Below are positions 30,920-39,525 of a stretch of DNA of 64,000 bases, piece after piece (position 1 is the stretch's first letter; the number at the start of each line of letters is the position of its first letter). Under the pieces are notes generated by a model. That model saw only the letters and a list, made by a program, of their open reading frames with translations, was not told the origin of the DNA and made no database searches. The stretch is from an uncultured Nocardioides sp. (GTDB taxonomy: Bacteria; Actinomycetota; Actinomycetes; Propionibacteriales; Nocardioidaceae), in the NCBI RefSeq assembly GCF_947488025.1, contig NZ_CANKYS010000001.1, positions 186,001 through 250,000 of the forward strand, read 5' to 3'. A program made the position numbers and the translations under genes.

Positions 30920-32584
30920 ATGACCGACCGGACCGTCCCCACCGACCTGCTCGAGACCGCCCGCGCCTGGGCCGCCGAGGACCCCGACGAGCAGACCCGC
31001 GCCGAGCTGGAGACGCTCGTCGCCGCGGCCGAGCGGGGCGAGGAGACCGACCTCGACGACCGGTTCGCCGGCACCCTCGAGTTCGGCACCGCCGGCCTGC
31101 GTGGCGCGCTGGGCGCCGGTCCCAACCGGATGAACCGGGTCGTGGTCACCCGCGCGGCGGCCGGCCTGGCGGCCTACCTCCGCGACACCGGCCACGCCGG
31201 CGGGTCCGTGGTGATCGGCTTCGACGCCCGCCACAACTCCGACGTCTTCGCGCGCGACACCGCGGAGGTCATGACCGGCGCCGGGTTCAAGGCCCTGGTG
31301 ATGCCGCGGACGCTGCCCACGCCCCTGCTGGCGTTCGCGATCCGCGAGCTCGGCTGCGCGGCCGGGGTGATGGTCACCGCCAGCCACAACCCGCCGCAGG
31401 ACAACGGCTACAAGGTCTACCTCGGCGACGGCAGCCAGATCGTCCCGCCCGCCGACAGCGAGATCGCGTCCCGGATCGCCGCCGTCGGCCCCCTCGCCGA
31501 GCTGCCGCGCGGCGACGCCGGGCGCATGGTGGGCGAGGAGATCATCGACCGCTACCTCGACACCGTCGCCGGCCTGGCCGAGGACGGGCCGCGCGACCTG
31601 CGCGTCGTCTACACCCCGCTCCACGGCGTCGGAGGTACGACGGTCGCGCAGGTGCTCGAGACCGCCGGCTTCGACGCCCCGCACGTCGTCGAGCAGCAGG
31701 AGCACCCCGACCCCGACTTCCCGACCGTCTCGTTCCCCAACCCCGAGGAGCCGGGCGCGATGGACCTCGCGATGGCGCTCGCGGCCGAGCACAGGGCCGA
31801 CCTCGTCGTCGCCAACGACCCCGACGCCGACCGCTGCGCGGTCGCCGTCCCGGACGTCCACGGCTGGCGGATGCTGCGCGGCGACGAGGTGGGTGCCCTG
31901 CTGGCGCACCACCTGATCGCGCGTGGGCGGACGGGCACCTTCGCCAACTCGATCGTGTCCTCCAGCCTGCTCGGCAAGATGGCCGCCGCGGCCGGGCAGC
32001 CGCACGAGGAGACGCTGACCGGCTTCAAGTGGATCGGCCGGGTCGAGGGGCTCGCGTTCGGCTACGAGGAGGCGCTGGGCTACTGCTGCGACCCCGAGCA
32101 CGTGCGGGACAAGGACGGCGTCTCGGCGCTGCTGCTCGTCTGCGAGCTCGCCGCGCAGGCCAAGGCCGAGGGCCGGGGGCTCACCGACATCCTCGACGAC
32201 ATCGCCCACCAGCACGGCCTGCACGCCACCGACCAGCTCTCGGTGCGCTTCGAGGACCTCGCCGACATCCCCGCGACCATGGACCGGCTGCGCAGCACGC
32301 CGCCCACCTCCCTCGGCGGCCTCGCCGTCGAGCAGGTCGAGGACCTCTCGGAGGGGTCGGCCGCCCTGCCGCCCACCGACGGGCTGCGCTACACGCTGGC
32401 CGAGGGGGCCCGGGTGATCGTGCGTCCCAGCGGCACCGAGCCCAAGGTCAAGTGCTACCTCGAGGTCGTCATCCCCGTCGAGGACGGCCCCGACGGCAGC
32501 GGTCCCGACGCGGCCCGCATCTCCGCCGCCGGCCGGCTCGACGCCATCAAGGCGGACCTGCGGGGCGCGGCCTTCGGGGGGTGA
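30920..32584 (+). CDS. pmmB: Phosphomannomutase/phosphopentomutase-type phosphohexomutase
   Basis: A 554-residue alpha-D-phosphohexomutase, PmmB/PGM2-like. The phosphoserine is in TASHNPPQDNGYK (Ser155), the metal loop is DPDADRCA, the sugar loop is GEEP-like (NPEEPGAMDL, then GFKWIGR), and the C-terminal phosphate loop is RPSGTEPKVKCYLE. In this salvage context it may convert (deoxy)ribose-1-phosphate to the 5-phosphate, as PGM2-type enzymes do. TAGCGT (30908-30913) is 6 bases before the ATG, so it is probably leaderless. Confidence 0.9.
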   Translation: MTDRTVPTDLLETARAWAAEDPDEQTRAELETLVAAAERGEETDLDDRFAGTLEFGTAGLRGALGAGPNRMNRVVVTRAAAGLAAYLRDTGHAGGSVVIGFDARHNSDVFARDTAEVMTGAGFKALVMPRTLPTPLLAFAIRELGCAAGVMVTASHNPPQDNGYKVYLGDGSQIVPPADSEIASRIAAVGPLAELPRGDAGRMVGEEIIDRYLDTVAGLAEDGPRDLRVVYTPLHGVGGTTVAQVLETAGFDAPHVVEQQEHPDPDFPTVSFPNPEEPGAMDLAMALAAEHRADLVVANDPDADRCAVAVPDVHGWRMLRGDEVGALLAHHLIARGRTGTFANSIVSSSLLGKMAAAAGQPHEETLTGFKWIGRVEGLAFGYEEALGYCCDPEHVRDKDGVSALLLVCELAAQAKAEGRGLTDILDDIAHQHGLHATDQLSVRFEDLADIPATMDRLRSTPPTSLGGLAVEQVEDLSEGSAALPPTDGLRYTLAEGARVIVRPSGTEPKVKCYLEVVIPVEDGPDGSGPDAARISAAGRLDAIKADLRGAAFGG

Positions 32585-32613
32585 GCCCGGGGTCGAGCCG
32601 CTACCCTCGGACC

Positions 32614-32922
32614 ATGGTCCGGACCGCCGCCGACGCAGCAGCACGCGCGCGCCTCGCGCTCGTGCTCGCGCTGGTCGGCATCGCGTCCGCCCTCACCGCC
32701 GCCTCGCTCGACCCGACGGCGACCGCCCAGACGGTCGTGGTGATGACCGCACTCTCCGCGGCCACCGCCCTCGCCGGCGTGCACTGCCTGCTGGCCGTGC
32801 CCGACGCCGGGCTCCACTCGCTCCGGCCGCGCCGACGCGCCGCCGACATCCCGCTCGTGCTCGCCGGACGGACCACCGACGTGGTCCACCCGGTGCGGCC
32901 GCGCGCTCCTGGACGCGTCTGA
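32614..32922 (+). CDS. Small membrane protein preceding a YidC-like gene
   Basis: A 102-residue protein with two hydrophobic segments (LALVLALVGIASALTAAS; VVVMTALSAATALAGVHCLL) and an Arg-rich cytoplasmic tail (LRPRRRAADIP). It resembles the DUF6412 proteins that I recall beside YidC-like genes in actinobacteria; this needs a profile search. TACCCT (32602-32607) lies 6 bases before the ATG. It is 55 bases upstream of the insertase, likely one operon. Confidence 0.68.
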   Translation: MVRTAADAAARARLALVLALVGIASALTAASLDPTATAQTVVVMTALSAATALAGVHCLLAVPDAGLHSLRPRRRAADIPLVLAGRTTDVVHPVRPRAPGRV

Positions 32923-32977
32923 CCCGTCGCCCCGCGCGACGTCGTACAGACCCTTCCACCTCGTCCAGGAGACACCC

Positions 32978-33775
32978 ATGTCACCACTCGCCCCGATCAA
33001 GCACGCCCTCGCCTCGGTCCTCGCGACCACCCACGACGCCCTCACCGCGCTCGGCGCCCCCGCCGACTCCGCCGTGACCTGGGTCGTCGGCATCGCCTCG
33101 CTCGTCGTCCTCGTCCGGCTCGCGCTCCTCCCCTTCGTCATCCACGGCGTCCGCCAGGCGCACGCTTCGGCTCGCGCCCGGCCCCACCTGATGGGCATCA
33201 CGGAGCGCTATCGCGGCCGCACCGACGCCGAGAGCCTGCGCGCCCACATGGACGAGCGACGAGCCGTGTCCGCCGAGCACGGGGTGAGCCGGCTCGGCTG
33301 CCTGCCGGTGCTCGTGCAGCTGCCGGTGTGGCTCGGTCTCTACCACCTCGTGTCCGAGGTGGCCTCCGGTGTCGCCGTCGGCGCGATGGGGCCGGGCCTC
33401 GTCTCGTCGTTCGGCGCCGCCTCGGTCGTCGGCGTCTCGCTCGCGGGCCACGGCTACCTCGGCTCCGGCGGCCTCCACCTCGCGGTCGTGGCCGGACTGG
33501 CGGTGACCGCGGCCGCGCTGTCGTACGTCACCCAGCGCTTCGTGGTCGCGTCCAACACCTCGGTCGAGGGCATGCCGGAGGCGATGGTCGCCGCGCAGCG
33601 CATGATGCCGGTGATGTCGGCGGGCGGGCTGCTCCTCGCCGGCGGCGTGGTGCCGGTGGCGCTGCTCTTCTACTGGGTGTGCAGCTCGACGTGGACGCTC
33701 GGCCAGTCCGCGGCCGTCGCGCGGTGGTGGCCCACACCGGGTACGGCCGCTGCCGCTCGTCGCGTCACGGTGTGA
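32978..33775 (+). CDS. YidC/Oxa1 family membrane protein insertase (accessory paralogue)
   Basis: A 265-residue integral membrane protein with the YidC core. The conserved hydrophilic-groove arginine is in VLVRLALLPFVIHG, a cytoplasmic hairpin follows (HLMGITERYRGRTDAESL), then LGCLPVLVQLPVWLGLYHLV, LSYVTQRFVV and the final PVALLFYWVCSSTWTLGQ. It is short and lies away from rpmH-rnpA, so it is probably an accessory copy rather than the essential YidC. GGAG lies 7 bases upstream of the ATG. It overlaps the convergent oxidoreductase by 11 bases. Confidence 0.85.
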   Translation: MSPLAPIKHALASVLATTHDALTALGAPADSAVTWVVGIASLVVLVRLALLPFVIHGVRQAHASARARPHLMGITERYRGRTDAESLRAHMDERRAVSAEHGVSRLGCLPVLVQLPVWLGLYHLVSEVASGVAVGAMGPGLVSSFGAASVVGVSLAGHGYLGSGGLHLAVVAGLAVTAAALSYVTQRFVVASNTSVEGMPEAMVAAQRMMPVMSAGGLLLAGGVVPVALLFYWVCSSTWTLGQSAAVARWWPTPGTAAAARRVTV

Positions 33776-34706
33776 CGACCAGGTTGCCGACCTTGCGGCC
33801 GGAGTCGACGATGCGGTGCGCCTCGACGATCTCGGCCAGCGGCAGCGTCCGCCCGACCACCGGCTGCAGCTCCCCCGCCGCGAGGCGCGCGAGCAGCCAC
33901 GCGAAGTCGGCCGGGTCCTCCGGCCAGGGGCCGGCGCGCACCTGGCCGCGCGCCAGGACGGTGTCGACCAGGCCAGCGACGGCGAGCACCAGCACGCCGG
34001 AGGGTGCGAGCAGGCGGCGCCCGGAGCGGCGGTCGAGGTTGCCCACGGCGTCGAGCACCACGTCGTACGCCGCGGGCAGGTCGTGCACGGACGTCCGGCC
34101 GTGGTCGACCACCTCGTCGGCGCCGAGCGAGCGCACCAGGTCCGCGTTGCGCTCGCTGCAGACGGCGGTGACGTGGGCTCCGGCGAGGTGCGCGACCTGC
34201 ACCGCAGCCGTCCCGACAGCCCCCGAGGCGCCGTTGACGAGCACGCGGCGACCGGGCCCGACGACGTCGCGCAGGACGTGGTGAGCCGTGCTGCCGCCGA
34301 AGAGCACCGCGGCGGCGTCCGTGAGGGCGACGCCGGCGGGCACCCGGGTGAGCCGGTCCGCGCGGACGGCGGCGAGCTCGGCGTGCGCACCCATGGCGGC
34401 GCCCGTCATCCCGGCGACCTCGTCGCCCACCGAGACCCCGGTGACGCCGGGTCCGACGGACTCGACCACGCCGGCGTGGACCACGCCGAGGACGGACCGG
34501 CGCGGCCCGCTCCACCCGAGGGCCAGCCGCCCCGGCAACGCGAAGCCGCGCGGGAAGCGGCACCCGCGGATCCGGGCGTCCCCGGAGTTCACGGTCGTCG
34601 CCCGCACACGCACGACGACCTGGCCCTTGCCCGCGACCGGGTCGGGCACGTCCCGCACCGAGACGACCTCCGGCGGTCCGTACCGCTCCGCGACTGCTGC
34701 CTTCAC
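33765..34706 (-). CDS. Zinc-independent alcohol dehydrogenase/quinone oxidoreductase (MDR family)
   Basis: A 313-residue medium-chain reductase: substrate domain KAAVAERYGPPEVVSVRDVP, nucleotide motif VLVNGASGAVGTAAVQVA (AxGxxG-type, NADPH). No structural zinc cysteines, so it is of the quinone oxidoreductase/enoyl-reductase type. Three in-frame GTG codons (34718, 34712, 34706) are possible; 34706 has GGGAG 5 bases upstream and gives the usual VKAAV start. Divergent from a TetR gene with two shared operators, which suggests induction by an electrophile or quinone. Confidence 0.8.
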   Translation of the reverse strand: MKAAVAERYGPPEVVSVRDVPDPVAGKGQVVVRVRATTVNSGDARIRGCRFPRGFALPGRLALGWSGPRRSVLGVVHAGVVESVGPGVTGVSVGDEVAGMTGAAMGAHAELAAVRADRLTRVPAGVALTDAAAVLFGGSTAHHVLRDVVGPGRRVLVNGASGAVGTAAVQVAHLAGAHVTAVCSERNADLVRSLGADEVVDHGRTSVHDLPAAYDVVLDAVGNLDRRSGRRLLAPSGVLVLAVAGLVDTVLARGQVRAGPWPEDPADFAWLLARLAAGELQPVVGRTLPLAEIVEAHRIVDSGRKVGNLVVTP

Positions 34707-34718
34707 GACCACTCCCAC

Positions 34719-34766
34719 CTTACGGCTGTAAGTCCGACGGGACGAGAGTAGCCTTACGCCCGTAAG
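34719..34766. promoter_or_regulatory. Overlapping divergent promoters flanked by two TetR operators
   Basis: CTTAC-N4-GTAAG occurs at 34719-34732 and 34753-34766, centres 34 bases apart. Between them the minus-strand box TACTCT (34750-34745) for the oxidoreductase overlaps the plus-strand box TAGCCT (34749-34754) for the regulator. Each operator lies just downstream of one promoter. Confidence 0.65.
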
Positions 34767-34788
34767 TCACGCACCCGAGGAGACCCGC

Positions 34789-35442
34789 TTGTCCAGACCA
34801 CCGCTCTCCCCCGAGCGCGTCGTCGACGCCGCCAGCCGGGTCGCCGACGTCGCCGGCCTGGCCGGGGTGAGCATGCGCAGCGTCGGTCGCGAGCTCGGCG
34901 TCGAGGCGATGTCGCTCTACCACCACGTGGCCAGCAAGGACGCGCTGCTCGACGGCCTCGCGGACTGGGTCTTCGCCCGGGTCGCGACACCGGTGCAGGA
35001 CGGCCCGTGGCGTGCGGAGATGGAGGCGCGCGCCCGGTCGGCGCGGAGCGTCCTGGCAGCGCACCCGTGGGGGCTCGGGCTGATCGAGTCGCGGCGCTCC
35101 CCCGGTCCGGCCACCCTCGGTCACCACGACGCCGTGATCGGCTGCCTGCGGACGGCGGGCTTCTCCGTCGCGCTGGCCGCGCACGCCTACTCGGTGCTCG
35201 ACGCCTACGTCTACGGGTTCGTGCTGACCGAGGTGAACCTGCCCTTCCAGCCCGGCGAGTCGGCCGACGACTTCGTCGACGGGCTCGGTGACGCGCTCGC
35301 CGACCACCCGCACCTCGCCGAGATGGTCGCCACCCAGGTGGCCGGTCGCGACTACGCCTACGGGAACGAGTTCGACTACGGGCTGGCCCTGATCCTCGAC
35401 GGCCTCGAGGCGCGCTTCGGCGAGCTCACAGGAACAAGCTGA
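34789..35442 (+). CDS. TetR family transcriptional regulator
   Basis: A 217-residue repressor. HTH: VSMRSVGRELGVEAMSLYHH followed by VASKDALLDGLADWVF. The ligand domain (from about residue 80) fits the TetR_C tetracycline-type C-terminal family. The start is TTG at 34789 with GAGGAG 6 bases upstream. It probably represses itself and the divergent oxidoreductase through the CTTAC-GTAAG sites. Confidence 0.87.
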   Translation: MSRPPLSPERVVDAASRVADVAGLAGVSMRSVGRELGVEAMSLYHHVASKDALLDGLADWVFARVATPVQDGPWRAEMEARARSARSVLAAHPWGLGLIESRRSPGPATLGHHDAVIGCLRTAGFSVALAAHAYSVLDAYVYGFVLTEVNLPFQPGESADDFVDGLGDALADHPHLAEMVATQVAGRDYAYGNEFDYGLALILDGLEARFGELTGTS

Positions 35443-36061
35443 CCACCAGCAGCACGGCCGCCGCCCCGATGAGCGCGAGAGGGACGATCGCGGGCTCACG
35501 GCGTACGGCGTCGGGCAGCGCGCGCTGCTCCTCGGAACCGGCGGTCACCCCCGCACGCTCCCGCGCTGCGTCGACGAGCTCGCGGAGCCGGTGCTCGGCC
35601 CAGTCGGCGTACTTCATCCCCTCGCGCGGACCTTCCACGGCGGCGGGATCCCGACGCGAGGTGGCCGTCTTGCGCCACGTGCGACCCAGCACGGTGCTCA
35701 CCAGCCGCCGGTCGCCGGCGCGGACGGCCAGGACCTGCCGCAGGACCATCTCCTCGACCGCGGCCAGCCGGATGTGGACCGTCTCGCCGAGGTTGCGCAT
35801 GACGAGGTGCTCGTCGGTGACCCACAGCGCCGGACGCAGCATCGACGCCCACGCGAGCACGCCGCCCAGCAGCGCGGCGGCCGCCACCCACAGCGGGAAG
35901 CCCTGGTCGCGGTAGACCACCGCGGCGAGGACGAGCGTGGCACTGAGTGCCACCGCGGCCCACCCGGAGAGCCGTCCGCTCGTGGGCTGGAACCGCTCCA
36001 CCACGGCCTCACCGTCGTCCTGCAGGCGTGCCATGGTCTCCTCGTCGTTTTGGGCAGACAT
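35426..36061 (-). CDS. Membrane protein with PH-like domain
   Basis: A 211-residue protein I assign only by layout. Two hydrophobic segments near residues 32-75 (WAAVALSATLVLAAVVY; LWVAAAALLGGVLAWAS) are followed by a beta-rich stretch (ALWVTDEHLVMRNLGETVHI) typical of bacterial PH/bPH2 domains, and a C-terminal membrane anchor (IVPLALIGAAAVLLVVSLFL). The ATG at 36061 has a GGGGG site upstream. The 3' end overlaps the TetR gene by 17 bases. Confidence 0.65.
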   Translation of the reverse strand: MSAQNDEETMARLQDDGEAVVERFQPTSGRLSGWAAVALSATLVLAAVVYRDQGFPLWVAAAALLGGVLAWASMLRPALWVTDEHLVMRNLGETVHIRLAAVEEMVLRQVLAVRAGDRRLVSTVLGRTWRKTATSRRDPAAVEGPREGMKYADWAEHRLRELVDAARERAGVTAGSEEQRALPDAVRREPAIVPLALIGAAAVLLVVSLFL

Positions 36062-36096
36062 TGGCCCCCTGCGGATTGCCGGGGGCGTCCGCGCCA

Positions 36097-36106
36097 ACTC
36101 TATGCT
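36097..36106. promoter_or_regulatory. Overlapping divergent -10 boxes (deoC / PH-like gene)
   Basis: TATGCT (36101-36106, plus) is 6 bases before the deoC GTG, and TAGAGT (36102-36097, minus) serves the divergent PH-like gene with a 35-base leader. The boxes share two bases, so the two promoters should compete. Confidence 0.5.
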
Positions 36107-36112
36107 GGGTCG

Positions 36113-37090
36113 GTGACGCCCACTCCCAGCTCAACGGCGAGCTCCCCCTCCGCGACCGGGGTCTTCGACGACGTCGTGCGCTCGGAGTCCTCGCTCCGCC
36201 GCTTCCTCCACGGACTCCCCGGGGTCGACCAGGTCGGGTGCGAGGCCCGCGCCGCCGGCCTGGCGACCCGATCGATCAAGACCACGTCGAAGGCCTACGC
36301 CATCGACCTGGCCATCCGGATGGTCGACCTGACCACGCTCGAGGGCCAGGACACCCACGGCAAGGTCCGCGCGCTCGCGTCCAAGGCGATGCGTCCCGAC
36401 CCCGCCGACCCGACCTGCCCCGCCACCGCGGCCGTCTGCGTCTACCCCGACATGGTCGCCACCGCCAAGCAGACGCTCGGCGAAAGCGGCGTCCACGTCG
36501 CGGCGGTCGCCACGGCGTTCCCGAGCGGCCGCGCGGCGATGGACATCAAGCTCGCCGACACCCGTGACGCCGTCGAGGCCGGCGCCGACGAGATCGACAT
36601 GGTCATCGACCGCGGCGCGTTCCTGTCCGGGCGCTACCTCGACGTCTACGAGGAGATCGCTCAGGTCAAGGAAGCCTGCGGGGACGCGCACCTCAAGGTG
36701 ATCTTCGAGACCGGCGAGCTGCAGACCTACGACAACGTCCGTCGCGCCAGCTGGCTCGCGATGATGGCCGGCGGCCACTTCATCAAGACCTCCACCGGCA
36801 AGGTCCAGCCCGCCGCGACGCTCCCGGTCACGCTGATCATGCTCGAGGCGGTCCGCGACTTCCGCGAGCAGACGGGCCAGATGGTCGGCGTCAAGCCCGC
36901 CGGCGGCATCAAGACCACCAAGGACGCCATCAAGTACCTCGTGATGGTCAACGAGATCTGCGGCGACGACTGGCTCGACCCCGACTGGTTCCGCTTCGGC
37001 GCCTCCACGCTGCTCAACGACCTGCTCATGCAGCGCACCAAGATGACGACCGGCCGCTACTCCGGTCCCGACTACTTCACGCTGGACTGA
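36113..37090 (+). CDS. deoC: Deoxyribose-phosphate aldolase
   Basis: Cleaves 2-deoxyribose-5-phosphate to acetaldehyde and glyceraldehyde-3-phosphate; 325 residues, longer than the E. coli class by an N-terminal extension. Catalytic features: EIDMVIDRGAFLSG, KVIFETGEL and the Schiff-base lysine in HFIKTSTGKVQPAATLP, then GVKPAGGIKTTKDA with the second active-site lysine. The GTG start follows TATGCT by 6 bases. It heads an operon with two aldehyde dehydrogenase-family genes. Confidence 0.93.
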   Translation: MTPTPSSTASSPSATGVFDDVVRSESSLRRFLHGLPGVDQVGCEARAAGLATRSIKTTSKAYAIDLAIRMVDLTTLEGQDTHGKVRALASKAMRPDPADPTCPATAAVCVYPDMVATAKQTLGESGVHVAAVATAFPSGRAAMDIKLADTRDAVEAGADEIDMVIDRGAFLSGRYLDVYEEIAQVKEACGDAHLKVIFETGELQTYDNVRRASWLAMMAGGHFIKTSTGKVQPAATLPVTLIMLEAVRDFREQTGQMVGVKPAGGIKTTKDAIKYLVMVNEICGDDWLDPDWFRFGASTLLNDLLMQRTKMTTGRYSGPDYFTLD

Positions 37091-37101
37091 GGTCGATAAC
37101 C

Positions 37102-38535
37102 ATGGCATTCGAGTACGCCCCCGCACCCGAGTCGCGCGCGATCGTCGACATCAAGCCGTCCTACGGCCTGTTCATCAACGGCGAGTTCGTCGACGGCACC
37201 GGCACGTCGTTCAAGACGGTCAACCCCGCGAACGAGGAGGTGCTGGCCGAGGTCGCCGAGGCCAGCGACGCCGACGTCGACGAAGCCGTCAAGGCCGCCC
37301 GCCGCGCCTACACCCGCGTCTGGTCGCGGATGTCCGGCGCCGAGCGCGCCAAGTACCTCTACCGGATCGCCCGGATCATCCAGGAGCGCGGCCGCGAGCT
37401 CGCCGTCCTGGAGTCGATCGACAACGGCAAGCCGATCAAGGAGTCGCGCGACGTCGACGTCCCGATCGTCGCCGCCCACTTCTTCTACTACGCCGGCTGG
37501 GCCGACAAGCTGCAGTACTCCGGCTACGGCTCGACCCCGCTCGGCGTCGCCGGCCAGGTCATCCCGTGGAACTTCCCGCTGCTGATGCTGGCGTGGAAGA
37601 TCGCCCCGGCCCTGGCCTGCGGCAACACCGTCGTGCTCAAGCCCGCCGAGACCACCCCGCTGACCGCGCTGCTCTTCGCCGAGATCTGCCAGCAGGCCGA
37701 CCTGCCGCCCGGCGTCGTCAACATCGTCACCGGCGCCGGCGACACCGGTCGCGCCATCGTGTCGCACCCCGACGTCGACAAGGTGGCCTTCACCGGCTCC
37801 ACCGAGGTCGGCAAGGCGATCGCCCGCACCGTCGCCGGCACCGACAAGAAGGTCACCCTCGAGCTCGGCGGCAAGGCCGCCAACATCGTCTTCGACGACG
37901 CTCCGATCGACCAGGCCGTCGAGGGCATCGTCGACGGCATCTTCTTCAACCAGGGCCACGTCTGCTGCGCGGGCTCGCGCCTGCTGGTGCAGGAGTCGGT
38001 GGCCGACGAGGTGCTCGAGCGGCTCAAGCGCCGCATGTCGACGCTGCGCATGGGCGACCCGCTCGACAAGAACACCGACGTGGGCGCCATCAACTCCGGC
38101 GAGCAGCTCATGCGCATCCGCGAGCTCTCCCAGGTCGGTGACGCCGAGGGCGCCGAGCGCTGGGAGGTCGCGTGCGACCTGCCCACCAAGGGCTTCTGGT
38201 TCCCGCCGACGATCTTCACCGGCGTCTCGCAGGCCCACCGCATCGCCCGCGAGGAGATCTTCGGCCCGGTGCTGTCGGTGCTGACCTTCCGCACGCCGTC
38301 CGAGGCGATCGAGAAGGCCAACAACACCCCGTTCGGCCTGTCGGCCGGCGTGTGGACCGACAAGGGCTCGCGCATCCTGTCCATGGCCAACCGCCTCCGG
38401 GCGGGAGTGGTCTGGGCCAACACGTTCAACAAGTTCGACCCCACCTCGCCGTTCGGCGGCTACAAGGAGTCCGGGTACGGCCGCGAGGGCGGTCGCCACG
38501 GTCTCGAGGGCTACCTCAAGGGAGCTGACAGCTGA
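37102..38535 (+). CDS. Aldehyde dehydrogenase
   Basis: A 477-residue NAD(P)-dependent aldehyde dehydrogenase. PWNFPLLMLAWKIAPALACGN and FTGSTEVGKAIA form the cofactor site, the general-base Glu is in LELGGKAANIVF, and the catalytic Cys is in FFNQGHVCCAGSRLL. It follows deoC by 11 bases with GAGGT upstream, so oxidation of the acetaldehyde released by DeoC is a plausible role (inference). Its stop overlaps the start of the next gene (TGATG). Confidence 0.92.
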   Translation: MAFEYAPAPESRAIVDIKPSYGLFINGEFVDGTGTSFKTVNPANEEVLAEVAEASDADVDEAVKAARRAYTRVWSRMSGAERAKYLYRIARIIQERGRELAVLESIDNGKPIKESRDVDVPIVAAHFFYYAGWADKLQYSGYGSTPLGVAGQVIPWNFPLLMLAWKIAPALACGNTVVLKPAETTPLTALLFAEICQQADLPPGVVNIVTGAGDTGRAIVSHPDVDKVAFTGSTEVGKAIARTVAGTDKKVTLELGGKAANIVFDDAPIDQAVEGIVDGIFFNQGHVCCAGSRLLVQESVADEVLERLKRRMSTLRMGDPLDKNTDVGAINSGEQLMRIRELSQVGDAEGAERWEVACDLPTKGFWFPPTIFTGVSQAHRIAREEIFGPVLSVLTFRTPSEAIEKANNTPFGLSAGVWTDKGSRILSMANRLRAGVVWANTFNKFDPTSPFGGYKESGYGREGGRHGLEGYLKGADS

Positions 38536-39395
38536 TGTCCCGCATCGACGTGCGCAAGACGTACAAGCTCTACATCGGGGGTGCGTTCCCCCGCTCGGAG
38601 TCGGGTCGCTCCTACGTCGTCAACGACGCCAAGGGCCGTCTGCTGGCCAACGCCGCCCAGGCCTCCCGCAAGGACGCCCGCGACGCCGTCGTCGCCGCAC
38701 GCGCAGCCTTCGGTGGCTGGTCCGGCAGGACGGCCTACAACCGCGCCCAGGTCGTCTACCGCATCGCCGAGGTGCTCGAGGGCCGTCGCGAGCAGTTCGA
38801 GGCCGAGATCCGCGCTGCAGAGGGCGTCACCCCGGCCAGGGCACGCGCCTCCGTCGACGCCGCGATCGACCGCCTCGTCTGGTACGCCGGCTGGGCCGAC
38901 AAGATCACCCAGGTCGTCGGCAACGCCAACCCGGTCGCCGGCCCGTTCTTCAACCTGTCGACCCCGGAGCCCAGCGGCGTCATCGCCGTCGTCGCCCCGC
39001 GCGGCTCCCTGCTCGGCCTGGTCAGCGTCGTCGCGCCGCTGATCGTCACCGGCAACACCGTCGTCGTCATCGCCAGAGAGGACAACCCGCTCACCGCCAT
39101 CACGCTCGGCGAGGTGATGGCCACCAGCGACCTGCCCGGCGGCGTCGTCAACGTGCTGACCGGCTCGCAGGCCGAGATCGCCCCGTGGCTCGCCTCCCAC
39201 ATGGACGTCAACGGCATCGACCTCACCGGCGTCGAGGACGACGAGCTCGCCACCGAGCTCGAGGTGGCCGCGGCCGACAACCTCAAGCGCGTACGCCGTC
39301 CCGCCCCGGACACCGACTGGCTCGTCGAGCCGGGCCTGGACCGGATGACGCAGTTCCTCGAGACCAAGACGGTCTGGCACCCGATCGGCGTCTGA
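38535..39395 (+). CDS. Short aldehyde dehydrogenase-family protein lacking catalytic half
   Basis: A 286-residue protein with only the N-terminal, nucleotide-binding part of the ALDH fold: KLYIGGAFPRSESGRSYVV, VVYRIAEVLEGRREQF, then SGVIAVVAPRGSLLGLVSVV in place of the usual PWNFP loop, and DLPGGVVNVLTG. The frame ends about where the catalytic Glu and Cys would follow, with a short unrelated tail. There is no frameshift or remnant downstream, and a clean terminator follows, so it looks like a maintained short protein, perhaps a partner of the full-length enzyme encoded just upstream. Confidence 0.8.
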   Translation: MSRIDVRKTYKLYIGGAFPRSESGRSYVVNDAKGRLLANAAQASRKDARDAVVAARAAFGGWSGRTAYNRAQVVYRIAEVLEGRREQFEAEIRAAEGVTPARARASVDAAIDRLVWYAGWADKITQVVGNANPVAGPFFNLSTPEPSGVIAVVAPRGSLLGLVSVVAPLIVTGNTVVVIAREDNPLTAITLGEVMATSDLPGGVVNVLTGSQAEIAPWLASHMDVNGIDLTGVEDDELATELEVAAADNLKRVRRPAPDTDWLVEPGLDRMTQFLETKTVWHPIGV

Positions 39396-39417
39396 GCCGC
39401 GCACCGCACGCACGACG

Positions 39418-39447
39418 AGGCCCCCGGAGCGAGCGCTCCGGGGGCCT
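39418..39447 (+). terminator. Terminator of the deoC-ALDH operon
   Basis: AGGCCCCCGGAGC (39418-39430), a 4-base GAGC loop, and the complementary arm (39435-39447): a perfect 13-bp GC-rich hairpin 22 bases after the stop, followed by TTCGT. Confidence 0.85.
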
Positions 39448-39479
39448 TCGTGCTGGATCGAGGTCGCACCTGGTGGGGT

Positions 39480-39525
39480 AGTCCGACACCTGTTGGCCGT
39501 TGCAACGGCCAACAGGTGGCGGACT
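39480..39525. repeat. 46-base near-perfect palindrome
   Basis: The core 39487-39518 is a perfect 32-base palindrome (left arm CACCTGTTGGCCGTTG). It extends outward through one mismatch (39486/39519) to 39480-39525, giving arms of 23 bases with a single mismatch and no loop. It lies between the deoC operon terminator and the 3' end of the convergent VWA gene. It could be a bidirectional terminator, a protein-binding site or a cruciform-forming element. Confidence 0.85.
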
